Assembly (NCBI GenBank): GCA_943326315.2
Contig: CALPSU020000005.1
Coordinates: forward strand, 1 to 29,195
From: Chryseobacterium gleum
GTDB taxonomy: Bacteria; Bacteroidota; Bacteroidia; Flavobacteriales_D; Crocinitomicaceae
DNA: 29,195 nucleotides
Reading direction: 5' to 3'
Shown here one piece after another: positions 7,015 to 15,136 of the stretch. Made by a program: the position numbers and the translations under genes. Every line of letters begins with the position of its first letter. Positions within the stretch are counted from its first letter, which is position 1. The notes below the pieces were generated by a model. It searched no databases. It saw only the letters and a list, made by a program, of their open reading frames with translations, and was not told where the DNA came from.

Positions 7015-9783
7015 TTATAATACTACAACTTTTTTAATTGTAGAAAATTCTCCTGATTTTACTTCTAAGAAATAACACGCTGAATTAAGAGTTTTACTTA
7101 ATTCTAATGTATGATTTACCTCTGTATTAGTTTTATCTATTTTCTCAGTATGAATTATTTTACCTTGTACATCTCTCAAAATCAATTCAACAGGATTATC
7201 ACCAGCAATATATGATATGTTTATAGATTGATTAGCAGACAGAGGATTAGGGTATACCGTAAATCCTAAATCATTAATTTCATTTGAAACCAATCCTAGT
7301 GTACCTGTTAAATTAACATCATCAATATAGAAGTTGTTGGAAACATCAGATGAATTGAACTCAATTTTAAACCTTACATTTCTATCAGTACTATTTGCAT
7401 AATAAGGCATTGTAAATGTTTTCCATTGACTATTATTTGCTGGAGTAAAATCATTCCCTCCTGCAAAACCTGCAGTCAATAAATCTTGGGGCTTAATTTT
7501 GTTTGAAGCTGGAATGGAACCTGGAGAAGGCGTCCAAGTTGAACCGCAATCTTTTGAAGTATATACAATGACGTTTTCTACTATATCAGCAGTATTTGAT
7601 CCAACAGTTGTTAATAAAGTTCCGTTAGTTGCATAAGCATATTTAAAAGTGAAATTAATTCCTGTAGTATGAGATAAATCGAAAGATGGAGTTATTAATG
7701 CGTCTTTATTTCCTCCTAAACGTTTATTGTAAAACCAATCAGAAGTATATGACAATGCGGCATCCGTGTTTTTGTAATTATTCAATTTGAAACAATTAGA
7801 TTTGTCATATCCTTGACCATATGCAATTTGAAACTTTGCAAAATTATTTTCTGGATTGTCAAACAAAAACCAATATGATTTATCAGTATCTAAAGTGTTA
7901 GAAGCAGGACCAGTATAATCAGCCCAAGGATCAGAAACGAAAATATAATTTGATCTTACCACTTCATTCGTGCCAGTTCCATTCGTTACAGAAAGTGTTA
8001 CTTTTTTATATCCTGATGAATTATAAGTAATTAATGGGTTTTGATCCGTCGAAGTTGCTGGAGTTCCTCCTTCAAAAGTCCAAGACCAACTAGTAACATC
8101 TGCATTCCAAGAAGCATCCCTAAATTGAACTGATGACCCTAAACATAATGAATTCTTGGAAGAATTAAAATCAGCAATTGGAGTACAAGGATTTGGAGAT
8201 ACAATATCAATTCCTGTTTTAATATGATTATCTGAAGTAACTAAATTACTTCTACCAGAAATACTTGATTCAATACTATATCTCATCACGTCTCTTTGAT
8301 CTAAAGTAAACATTCTTGTAGAACAATAAGAATATTCCATATAGTTTTGCGTATTTTCAATTACTCCTGTTGAATCAGTAATTGTAAAGTTATCAATACT
8401 AAATGTTCCTAATGCATCTTCAGCATTCCAAGCATAAATTCGGAAAGTAATAGGTGCTGGAAAATTATGAAACGCTGGCATTAAAAGATTAATATGACTT
8501 CCATCTATGTTTACGTTTGTATCTTTATAGGAAAAAAAACTATTGCTATGTATCTTCAACATATCATTATTGGAAGTTGGTGTTAAATTCGTTGTGAAAT
8601 TATCAATACTTGAACGAACTGCAAAAGATCTAGGCCCAGTGAAATTTCTTTGAAAAGAAAAATCTATGCCTTTTAGAGTTCCTATTTCCTCAATGTTTTG
8701 CGATAAGGTTACTTCAAAATATTTAGTAGGATCAATAGAACCTGTTAGATGAGAATATACTGTGTCACTACTTGCTTGTGGAGCGCCTAATGGCCAATTA
8801 GAATAAGAAAATCGAAGACTATCTGTTGGGTTTGAAGAAACATTTGTAGCTTTAAAACTTCCGAAATTAATTCGTTGTGTTGAACCAGGTACGTTAGTTG
8901 GGTCTATTATTCCCGTATTATTTCTTACATCTGTAAATTTATAAATTGATGAAGTGAAAAACGTACATGAAGCTTTCGTTAAATCATTTGTTAAACAAGA
9001 AGAATGTCCTTTTGTTACTGGGGTATCTTCAATTCCATCATCTCCACATGCTTGTCCTGGAGTATTGTTATCACCCCAAACATGAGGTAATCCTAGCCAA
9101 TGACCAATTTCATGCGTTAACGCTCTTGAATTTCCTTCACTTCCAGTACCTATATTTCCAACGTGTTCATTCAATATAATAACTCCATCCCTTATAAAAC
9201 CACTTCCCTCAACAGCTGAAGGATAAAATGCATAACCAGCAACACCATTTTTCATTGAAGTTACAACCCAAACATTTAAATATTGATCTCTATGCCACCC
9301 ACTTAATTTTGAATTATCATCTCCAACATTAGTTTCATGGCTATAAATATGTTCTATACCATTAGTACAATTTCCTAAAGGATCTTTTGTTGCTAATTTA
9401 AATTCAATTGAAATATCCGCTATTAATTTTTTAAATTCTGGAACTATCGAAGCGGTGTCTAAATTTTTTAGTCTATAATCCCTATTTAAAACGGCTACCT
9501 GATTAATAACCTGAGCATCAGAAATGTTTTCTGAACCATATTGATGAATAATATGAAAAACTATCGGAATAGTATAAACTACTGATGTCGCGCCCTTTTC
9601 ATTTTTCATATGTTTTGCATTCAGCAACATTTTCTCTTGATCAGCTCTTAATTTAGGATCGGTAGCGTACAATTCCTCAAGTTTTTGAGATAATCCACAA
9701 TTAAAGTGCTGATTTTGAGCGAAAGTGCTTAGACTGTTCAGCGCTAATATTGGTAATATTAAATATGTAAAAAGTTTATTCAT
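7015..9783 (-). CDS. Secreted M43-type zinc metalloprotease with PKD and T9SS sorting domains
   Basis: Extracellular protease (922 residues). Seen in order: signal peptide 1-22 (MNKLFTYLILPILALNSLST, then FAQ); propeptide-like region; M43/cytophagalysin catalytic domain from about 65 with zinc motif HEIGHWLGLPH at 224-234 (ligands H224, H228, H234; base E225); a beta-sandwich-like stretch at about 265-475; the Met-turn NYMEYSYCS near 481-488; a PKD domain at about 535-615 (SWSWTFEGGTPATS); a jelly-roll domain of choice-of-anchor/MAM type at about 630-826 ending FYIDDVNLTG; and a type IX secretion C-terminal domain from about 842 (YPNP, then final KKVVVL). It would cross the outer membrane by T9SS and be released or anchored. 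It stands alone with its own terminator and an AT-rich upstream gap, and I could not pick a promoter. Confidence 0.93.
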   Translation of the reverse strand: MNKLFTYLILPILALNSLSTFAQNQHFNCGLSQKLEELYATDPKLRADQEKMLLNAKHMKNEKGATSVVYTIPIVFHIIHQYGSENISDAQVINQVAVLNRDYRLKNLDTASIVPEFKKLIADISIEFKLATKDPLGNCTNGIEHIYSHETNVGDDNSKLSGWHRDQYLNVWVVTSMKNGVAGYAFYPSAVEGSGFIRDGVIILNEHVGNIGTGSEGNSRALTHEIGHWLGLPHVWGDNNTPGQACGDDGIEDTPVTKGHSSCLTNDLTKASCTFFTSSIYKFTDVRNNTGIIDPTNVPGSTQRINFGSFKATNVSSNPTDSLRFSYSNWPLGAPQASSDTVYSHLTGSIDPTKYFEVTLSQNIEEIGTLKGIDFSFQRNFTGPRSFAVRSSIDNFTTNLTPTSNNDMLKIHSNSFFSYKDTNVNIDGSHINLLMPAFHNFPAPITFRIYAWNAEDALGTFSIDNFTITDSTGVIENTQNYMEYSYCSTRMFTLDQRDVMRYSIESSISGRSNLVTSDNHIKTGIDIVSPNPCTPIADFNSSKNSLCLGSSVQFRDASWNADVTSWSWTFEGGTPATSTDQNPLITYNSSGYKKVTLSVTNGTGTNEVVRSNYIFVSDPWADYTGPASNTLDTDKSYWFLFDNPENNFAKFQIAYGQGYDKSNCFKLNNYKNTDAALSYTSDWFYNKRLGGNKDALITPSFDLSHTTGINFTFKYAYATNGTLLTTVGSNTADIVENVIVYTSKDCGSTWTPSPGSIPASNKIKPQDLLTAGFAGGNDFTPANNSQWKTFTMPYYANSTDRNVRFKIEFNSSDVSNNFYIDDVNLTGTLGLVSNEINDLGFTVYPNPLSANQSINISYIAGDNPVELILRDVQGKIIHTEKIDKTNTEVNHTLELSKTLNSACYFLEVKSGEFSTIKKVVVL

Positions 9784-10244
9784 GATAATACTATTATTAA
9801 AATAACGGATAAATATAAATACAATATTTCTTATAAGGTGTAATTTTTTTAAAAGTAATCTTGATTACAGCTCTAAAAAGTTCAATTTAAGATGTCTCAT
9901 ATAACTCAATTTTACAAAACAACAATCTGAATATCTAACAGTTAAGTTAAATTGGAGGAGGACGAAAATTATTTTGAGAATTTAACATTTCAAAATTTAA
10001 AGAAATTATAAAAATTGCTGATATTGTATTGAATAACATTTTAAAGAATTAATAAATTGATAACTACAATAACCTAATGTTAAAAAAAGGGAAGTAAATC
10101 AACTCATCTTTAAATAAAATATACTCTATCACAAAAATAACTAAAGTCAATCAAGTAAGATAATTTCTATCTAGTTGTTGATTAAACTGTAGTTTTTTAA
10201 TTTTTAAATGTCGTAAATGTATGTTGAAATAGTTTTTTTCAAAA
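9784..10244. other. 461-bp AT-rich intergenic gap
   Basis: The longest gene-free stretch in a compact window. It separates the protease start from the GGGPS-family stop, both on the - strand, so it should hold the protease promoter, but I see no exact TAnnTTTG near the protease ATG; TATATTTA about 25 bases upstream is the nearest match. The purine-rich GGAGGAGGA at about 9954-9962 stands out in the AT background. A 30-codon ORF (9947-10039, -) reads MLFNTISAIFIISLNFEMLN and ends FRPPPI; it may be chance. No tRNA, rRNA or convincing terminator. Confidence 0.5.
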
Positions 10245-10994
10245 TTAATTTTGTTGGGATGAAATATAATTTTTTATATCTAATAAAAAATCAATATTCT
10301 CTTCAATATGGTTTCCTATTACAATTACGTTTACACCTGCAGATTTTAATTCATCCATTTTTTTAATAGTTTTAATTCCTCCACCAACAATTATTGGAAC
10401 ATTTAAAAAAATGATTTCATCTATTAATTCTTTAGTTATAGGGTATTTTGCCCCGCTTCCAGAATCAAGATATAACAACTTTTTTCCTTGAAGAACTCCA
10501 GCTATTGCAGTGCTTTTTACGATGTTATTTTTATCTCGAGGGATTGGTGTAGTTTGACTTACATATGAAACGGATGATTTTGTTCCTCCGTCAATTAAAA
10601 TATATCCTGTTGAAATAATTTCAATATCCATATTTATCATTTCACTTGCCGATTGAACATGGTGTCCGATTAAATAATCAGGATTTCTTCCAGAAATTAA
10701 ACTTAAATATAAAATGCCATCTGCTTTTTCGGAAATTTGGTGTGAACCTCCTGGAAAAATAACCAACGGTATTAAAGAATTCAATTTGATAAAATCTACT
10801 GTTTTTTCAAATTCAGTTTTTGAAACGGTACTACCTCCAATGAATAAATAATTAATACCTGCAAACTTAGCTTTCTCCAATAAAGATTTTAAAATATCTT
10901 TATTGTCTGACTTCTCAGGATCAATTAAAACTGCAACTTGACCTTTTTTACTGGTTATACTATCGAATATTATACTTGACTTTTTCACTAGCAC
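10245..10994 (-). CDS. Geranylgeranylglyceryl/heptaprenylglyceryl phosphate synthase family (PcrB-like)
   Basis: TIM-barrel prenyltransferase (249 residues) of the GGGPS family, which joins a long prenyl diphosphate to sn-glycerol 1-phosphate. The family makes the first ether bond of archaeal lipids and has bacterial members in Bacillota and Bacteroidota. Seen: AVLIDPEK at 21-28 (metal and phosphate site), FIGGS at 51-55, the ILIDGGTKSSVSYVSQTTPI region, YLDSGSGAKYPI, and the phosphate-binding loops IIVGGGIKT and VIVIGNHIE. It starts at a GTG (10992-10994), the only start that keeps the full barrel, and overlaps the upstream phosphopantetheinyl transferase gene by 35 bases, so the two are surely co-transcribed. 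Product and lipid role are inferred from family. Confidence 0.9.
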   Translation of the reverse strand: MLVKKSSIIFDSITSKKGQVAVLIDPEKSDNKDILKSLLEKAKFAGINYLFIGGSTVSKTEFEKTVDFIKLNSLIPLVIFPGGSHQISEKADGILYLSLISGRNPDYLIGHHVQSASEMINMDIEIISTGYILIDGGTKSSVSYVSQTTPIPRDKNNIVKSTAIAGVLQGKKLLYLDSGSGAKYPITKELIDEIIFLNVPIIVGGGIKTIKKMDELKSAGVNVIVIGNHIEENIDFLLDIKNYISSQQN

Positions 10995-11637
10995 TTATAT
11001 TGACTGAAATTATTGAATCTTCGTGTTCAAAGATATTTAATTTTGTAGTTAAAACATGGTCTTCATTTAGTATAATTCCAGCCCATTTTTCGTTATTTTC
11101 TTTTTGTAATGACAATTCAGTTCTAAAATTTATACCATTTCTTCCTGATATTTTATAAAGTACTTCTTTTGCTGTCCAAATTTTAGTTAATTCTATATCT
11201 GAATTTATATCTAGGCTGTCAATTTCATCTATAGATAAAAACTTATGTTTAATTTTTTGAATTTTTGAACCAACTTTTTCAATATCTAATCCTATCTTAA
11301 AATCTTTACAAACTGCAATTCCGACAGAATTTTTCGAATGACTTATCGAAAAGAATTTTTCATCTTTAATATAAGGAGCACCTACTTCATCATACTGAAT
11401 ATGTTTTAAACCAAACAATTCAGTTCTCAATTTTCTAGTTGAAACAAATTCTTGTTTTCTATGTAAATTAGTAAATGCTGAAAATCTTTCCTTTTCTATA
11501 TCTGACAGACAATTCAGGTATATATTTGGATCAAAATTTGAAAAATTCAATAAGTGAATATCAATACATCCTAATTTAATATCTTCTCGTTGAAAAATCA
11601 CTTTTAAAAATTTTAAACAAAAAAACAAAAAAATCAT
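10960..11637 (-). CDS. 4'-phosphopantetheinyl transferase (Sfp/AcpS superfamily)
   Basis: Transfers phosphopantetheine from CoA to a serine of acyl or peptidyl carrier proteins. Seen: FFSISHSKN at about 96-103, the magnesium-binding GLDIEKV at 116-122 (D118, E120), and KIWTAKEVLYKISG at about 152-165 with the catalytic W-x-x-K-E-x-x-x-K pattern. Length 225 is between AcpS and Sfp and normal for Bacteroidota members. The start is the ATG at 11635-11637; a GTG at 11599-11601 would remove a hydrophobic 12-residue extension (MIFLFFCLKFLK) and is a credible alternative. It overlaps the GGGPS gene by 35 bases and is divergent from etfB, 76 bases away. Confidence 0.88.
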   Translation of the reverse strand: MIFLFFCLKFLKVIFQREDIKLGCIDIHLLNFSNFDPNIYLNCLSDIEKERFSAFTNLHRKQEFVSTRKLRTELFGLKHIQYDEVGAPYIKDEKFFSISHSKNSVGIAVCKDFKIGLDIEKVGSKIQKIKHKFLSIDEIDSLDINSDIELTKIWTAKEVLYKISGRNGINFRTELSLQKENNEKWAGIILNEDHVLTTKLNIFEHEDSIISVNISASEKVKYNIR

Positions 11638-11713
11638 GAATTTTATTTCAAATTATTCACAAAACAAGTAATATTTATTAAATTTACCCACGAAAAAAGA
11701 AACATAAGATAAG

Positions 11714-12454
11714 ATGAAAATACTTGTTTGTATCAGTAAATCGCCAGACACAACTTCAAAGATTGCTTTCGTAGAAGGCAATACGAAATTTGATGAGAAT
11801 GGTGTACAATATATTGTTAATCCATACGATGAGTGGTATGCACTTGTTCGTGCCTTGGAATTAAAAGAATCCTTAGGTGGAAATGTGACGATTATCACCG
11901 TTGGAACAGCTGCTGATGATGCAGTTATTCGTAAAGCACTTGCAATTGGCGCAGACGATGCTGTTAGAATCGATTCAGATCCAACAGATGCTTATTTTAC
12001 TGCAGCTCAAATTGCTGCATATGCAAAAGATAAAGGATTTGATATCATTTTAACGGGGAAAGAAACTATTAATTACAATGGTTCTCAAGTTGCTGGTATG
12101 CTTGCTGAAGAATTAGATTTACCTTTTATCTCCTTAGCTACTAAGCTAGAACTAAACGGTAATACAGCAACTTTAGAAAAAGAAATTATTGGAGGTGTTC
12201 AAGAAGTTCAAGTTGAATTACCTTTCGTTGCATCTTGTGCAAAAGGAATGGCTGAACAACGCATTCCGAATATGAGAGGAATTATGGCTGCAAGAACAAA
12301 ACCACTAACAATAATTACCCCAATTAGTGTTTCTCCTTTAACTTCATATACTACTTATACGATGCCAGCTGCAAAAACAGCATGTAAAATGATTGATCCA
12401 AACAATATGGATGAATTAGTAGCATTATTACATAACGAAGCGAAAGTTATATAA
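11714..12454 (+). CDS. etfB: Electron transfer flavoprotein beta subunit
   Basis: Beta subunit (246 residues) of the soluble ETF that takes electrons from acyl-CoA dehydrogenases and hands them to the quinone pool. Seen: MKILVCISKSPDTTSKIAFV at the N-terminus, NPYDEWYALVRALELKE, the nucleotide-binding AIGADDAVRIDSD, LTGKETINYNGSQVAGMLAE, and the signature MAEQRIPNMRGIMAARTKPL. etfA follows after 16 bases, and the pair ends at a hairpin terminator. No exact -7 promoter element is seen; TAAATTTA about 27 bases upstream is a one-mismatch candidate. No acyl-CoA dehydrogenase is adjacent. Confidence 0.96.
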   Translation: MKILVCISKSPDTTSKIAFVEGNTKFDENGVQYIVNPYDEWYALVRALELKESLGGNVTIITVGTAADDAVIRKALAIGADDAVRIDSDPTDAYFTAAQIAAYAKDKGFDIILTGKETINYNGSQVAGMLAEELDLPFISLATKLELNGNTATLEKEIIGGVQEVQVELPFVASCAKGMAEQRIPNMRGIMAARTKPLTIITPISVSPLTSYTTYTMPAAKTACKMIDPNNMDELVALLHNEAKVI

Positions 12455-12470
12455 ATTTAAAAAATTAGAT

Positions 12471-13418
12471 ATGTCTACATTAGTATATATTACAAGTAGT
12501 AATCGTCTTGGAAAAAGTGCTTTCGAAGCTGTTACTTACGCAAAAAAATTAGGAGGTGACGTTACAGTTATCACTACGGGTTCTGCAGATGTTTCAAGTC
12601 TATCTATCTTAGGAGAGTGGGGAGCTGGAAATGTTTTAATTGACAGGTCTGTCACATCAGATGATACACAACAAATTACTCGAGTTATTGCTTCTGCTGT
12701 TGAAAAAACAGGCGCAGATAAAATAGTATTTTCTCATGATTTAATTGCTAAATCAGTAGCTTCTAGACTTTCTTTTCGTTTAAAAGCTGGTCTTGTTTCT
12801 GGTGCAACAAGTTTACCATCCTCAGAAAATGGTTTTACATGTTCAGTGAATGTATTTTCAGGAAAAGCATTTGGAAATATCACAATAAACACAGAGAAAA
12901 AAATAATTTCATTATTACCAAATAGTATTCAACCTGAAAATTCAGGTTCAGCTTGTTCTGTTGAAGATTTTAATGGAAATGCAGGTGAATCTAGAGTTAA
13001 AGTTTTAGCTACAAAAATTCCAGAAGGTGAAATTCCATTAACGGAAGCTGAATTAGTAGTTTCTGCAGGTAGAGGAATGAAGGGACCTGAGAACTGGGGT
13101 ATAGTAGAAGATTTAGCTAAAGTTCTAGGTGCAGCAACAGCTTGCTCTCGACCTGTTGCTGATATTGGCTGGAGACCGCATCACGAACATGTTGGACAAA
13201 CAGGTTTTGCAATTCGACCTAATTTATATATCGCAGCAGGTATTTCAGGAGCAATTCAACATCTTGCCGGTGTTAATGGATCTAAAGTAATTGTTGCTAT
13301 TAATACAGATCCAGAAGCTCCTTTTTTCAAAGCTGCTGATTATGGAGTATTAGGAGATGTTTTAGAAGTTTTGCCACGTTTAACTGAAGCAGTAAAAAAA
13401 TTCAAAGCATCAAATTAA
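12471..13418 (+). CDS. etfA: Electron transfer flavoprotein alpha subunit
   Basis: Alpha subunit (315 residues) of ETF; it carries the redox-active FAD. Seen: N-terminal MSTLVYITSSNRLGKSAFEA, and the C-terminal FAD domain with VVSAGRGMKGPENWGIVEDL, CSRPVADIGWRPHHEHVGQT, the FAD motif IAAGISGAIQHLAGVNGSK and VIVAINTDPEAPFFKAADYG. All residues expected of a bifurcation-independent ETF alpha seem present. Co-transcribed with etfB. Confidence 0.96.
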   Translation: MSTLVYITSSNRLGKSAFEAVTYAKKLGGDVTVITTGSADVSSLSILGEWGAGNVLIDRSVTSDDTQQITRVIASAVEKTGADKIVFSHDLIAKSVASRLSFRLKAGLVSGATSLPSSENGFTCSVNVFSGKAFGNITINTEKKIISLLPNSIQPENSGSACSVEDFNGNAGESRVKVLATKIPEGEIPLTEAELVVSAGRGMKGPENWGIVEDLAKVLGAATACSRPVADIGWRPHHEHVGQTGFAIRPNLYIAAGISGAIQHLAGVNGSKVIVAINTDPEAPFFKAADYGVLGDVLEVLPRLTEAVKKFKASN

Positions 13419-13436
13419 TTAAAAAATAAAATTTAT

Positions 13437-13475
13437 TCAATTAAGGAAGAAATTTAATCTTCCTTAATTGATCTT
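13437..13475 (+). terminator. Hairpin terminator after etfBA
   Basis: A perfect 14-bp inverted repeat, TCAATTAAGGAAGA (13437-13450) and TCTTCCTTAATTGA (13458-13471), around a 7-base loop, 19 bases past the etfA stop. The following T-tract is short (CTTTT), so termination may be partial, with readthrough into bfn, whose ATG is only 25 bases further and which has no clear promoter of its own. Confidence 0.75.
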
Positions 13476-13496
13476 TTCACTTCGTCAAAAATAAGT

Positions 13497-14087
13497 ATGG
13501 AGAAAGTAAAATTAGAAATTGTAGGTTTATCATATAGTCAAACTCAATCTGGAGCATATGCATTGGTTTTAGCAGAAGCTGGAGGAAAAAGAAGACTGCC
13601 AATAATCATAGGAGGTTTTGAGGCACAAGCAATTGCAATTGAATTAGAGAAAATGACTCCTACTCGTCCTCTTACTCATGACTTATTTAAAAGTTTTGCA
13701 GATTCCTTTGATATAGAAGTAAAAGAAATTATTATATATAATTTAGTAGAAGGAATTTTTTATTCTAAACTAATTTGTGAAAGAGATGGTCAAATTACTG
13801 AAATTGATGCTAGAACTTCGGATGCAATTGCAATAGGTGTTCGTTTTGATTGTCCGGTTTATACTTTTGAGTCTATCCTTTCAACTGCTGGAATTATTCT
13901 AGAAGATGGTGACACGGATGGAAATATGAATTTATTAGACGATGAAAATTCAGAAGAAGAAACAGAAGAAACTCCTGAAAATTTAACTGTACAAGAACTT
14001 GAATTTCAATTAAATGAAGCTCTTGAAAATGAAGATTACGAACTTGCTTCAAGAATAAGAGATTTAATTAATAAAAAAACTTCTTAG
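13497..14087 (+). CDS. Bifunctional nuclease family protein (DUF151) with C-terminal UVR motif
   Basis: Two parts are visible. Residues 1-135 are the BFN/DUF151 domain (LSYSQTQSGAYALVLAE, RRLPIIIGGFEAQAIAIEL, DARTSDAIAIGVRFDCPVY), a family with reported DNase/RNase activity in plants. Residues 136-163 are an acidic linker (DDENSEEETEETPE). Residues 164-194 are a UvrB/UvrC (UVR) helical hairpin, LEFQLNEALENEDYELASRI. UVR motifs mediate contacts within the UvrABC repair system and in Clp partners such as McsA. The fusion recurs in Bacteroidota as far as I recall, but its substrate and partner are unknown. It heads a four-gene + strand run. Confidence 0.85.
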   Translation: MEKVKLEIVGLSYSQTQSGAYALVLAEAGGKRRLPIIIGGFEAQAIAIELEKMTPTRPLTHDLFKSFADSFDIEVKEIIIYNLVEGIFYSKLICERDGQITEIDARTSDAIAIGVRFDCPVYTFESILSTAGIILEDGDTDGNMNLLDDENSEEETEETPENLTVQELEFQLNEALENEDYELASRIRDLINKKTS

Positions 14088-14136
14088 TTATTATTGTTAA
14101 CGATTGGAAATCTGAATTCAAATCTGAAGTCTAAAT

Positions 14137-15108
14137 ATGAAGCAGTTAGAAGATCAGATATTTAATCTAAAAACAAAATCTGATTTTGAAAAATTATCTT
14201 TGGAGATATTTCATTTTCAGAAACAAAACTGTTTGGTTTACAAAAACTATTTGAATTTTTTAAATCGAGCAGAACCAACTTCTATTAGTGAAATTCCTTT
14301 TTTACCTATCTCATTTTTTAAATCACATTCAGTAATAACTGATAATTTACCTGTTTTATTTGATTTTTATAGTAGTGGTACAACCGGAACTATTCGTAGT
14401 AAACATTCTGTGCAAAATTCAAAAATCTATGAAAATTCATTTAATTTGATTTACAATCAATTTATTGGGAACCCTACTAATCAAGTTATATTAGCATTAC
14501 TTCCAAATTATATACAACAAGGAAATTCTAGTTTAGTATATATGGTAGATCACTTAATAAAAAGGAGTAATTCTAAACTTTCTGGTTTTTTTCTTGAGGA
14601 TTATGATCAATTAATTTACAATTATAAAAAAGCTATTGAACAAGGGAAAAAAGTTATTTTATTTGGAGTTTCCTATGCCCTTCTAGATTTAGCTGAAGCA
14701 TCGGTAAATTTATCTAAAGCGCAAGTTATTGAAACGGGGGGAATGAAAGGTCGTCGAAAAGAAATGACAAAAGAAGAATTACATTCAAAATTAAAAATTG
14801 GGCTTTCTTGTGATTTCATTTCTTCCGAATATGGAATGACAGAACTATTTTCTCAATCTTATAGTAATAAAGATGGATTGTATGAAATACCGAATTGGAT
14901 GGATGTAATTATAAGAGAAATTAATGATCCTTTTCAATTTATTTCAGATGGTAAAACTGGTGGGATTAATGTAATTGATTTAGCAAATTTATATAGTTGT
15001 AGCTTTATTGCTACACAAGATTTAGGAAAAAAAATTGGTAATCAATTTGAACTAATGGGAAGATTTGACAATTCTGATATCAGAGGCTGCAATTTAATGG
15101 TGGAATAG
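14137..15108 (+). CDS. LuxE-like acyl-activating protein (acyl-protein synthetase domain)
   Basis: 323-residue member of the LuxE/PaaK branch of adenylate-forming enzymes. Seen: the P-loop-like YSSGTTGTIRSKHSV with SSGTTG at 79-84, VILFGVSYALLDLAE, ETGGMKGRRKEM, and the adenylate motif SSEYGMTELFSQ at 229-240. LuxE activates a fatty acid as acyl-AMP and passes it to a cysteine for reduction by LuxC; no luxC, luxD or luxAB is nearby, so bioluminescence is not implied. It lacks the C-terminal domain of full acyl-CoA ligases. The ATG at 14137 is 49 bases after bfn. Substrate is unknown. Confidence 0.78.
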   Translation: MKQLEDQIFNLKTKSDFEKLSLEIFHFQKQNCLVYKNYLNFLNRAEPTSISEIPFLPISFFKSHSVITDNLPVLFDFYSSGTTGTIRSKHSVQNSKIYENSFNLIYNQFIGNPTNQVILALLPNYIQQGNSSLVYMVDHLIKRSNSKLSGFFLEDYDQLIYNYKKAIEQGKKVILFGVSYALLDLAEASVNLSKAQVIETGGMKGRRKEMTKEELHSKLKIGLSCDFISSEYGMTELFSQSYSNKDGLYEIPNWMDVIIREINDPFQFISDGKTGGINVIDLANLYSCSFIATQDLGKKIGNQFELMGRFDNSDIRGCNLMVE

Positions 15109-15136
15109 CGAATTTTGGGGGTAAATAATTAAAAAA

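Noticed and set aside
11653..11898. 81-codon - strand ORF across the start of etfB
   Set aside because: Overlaps the etfB coding start and its promoter region, no recognisable protein features.
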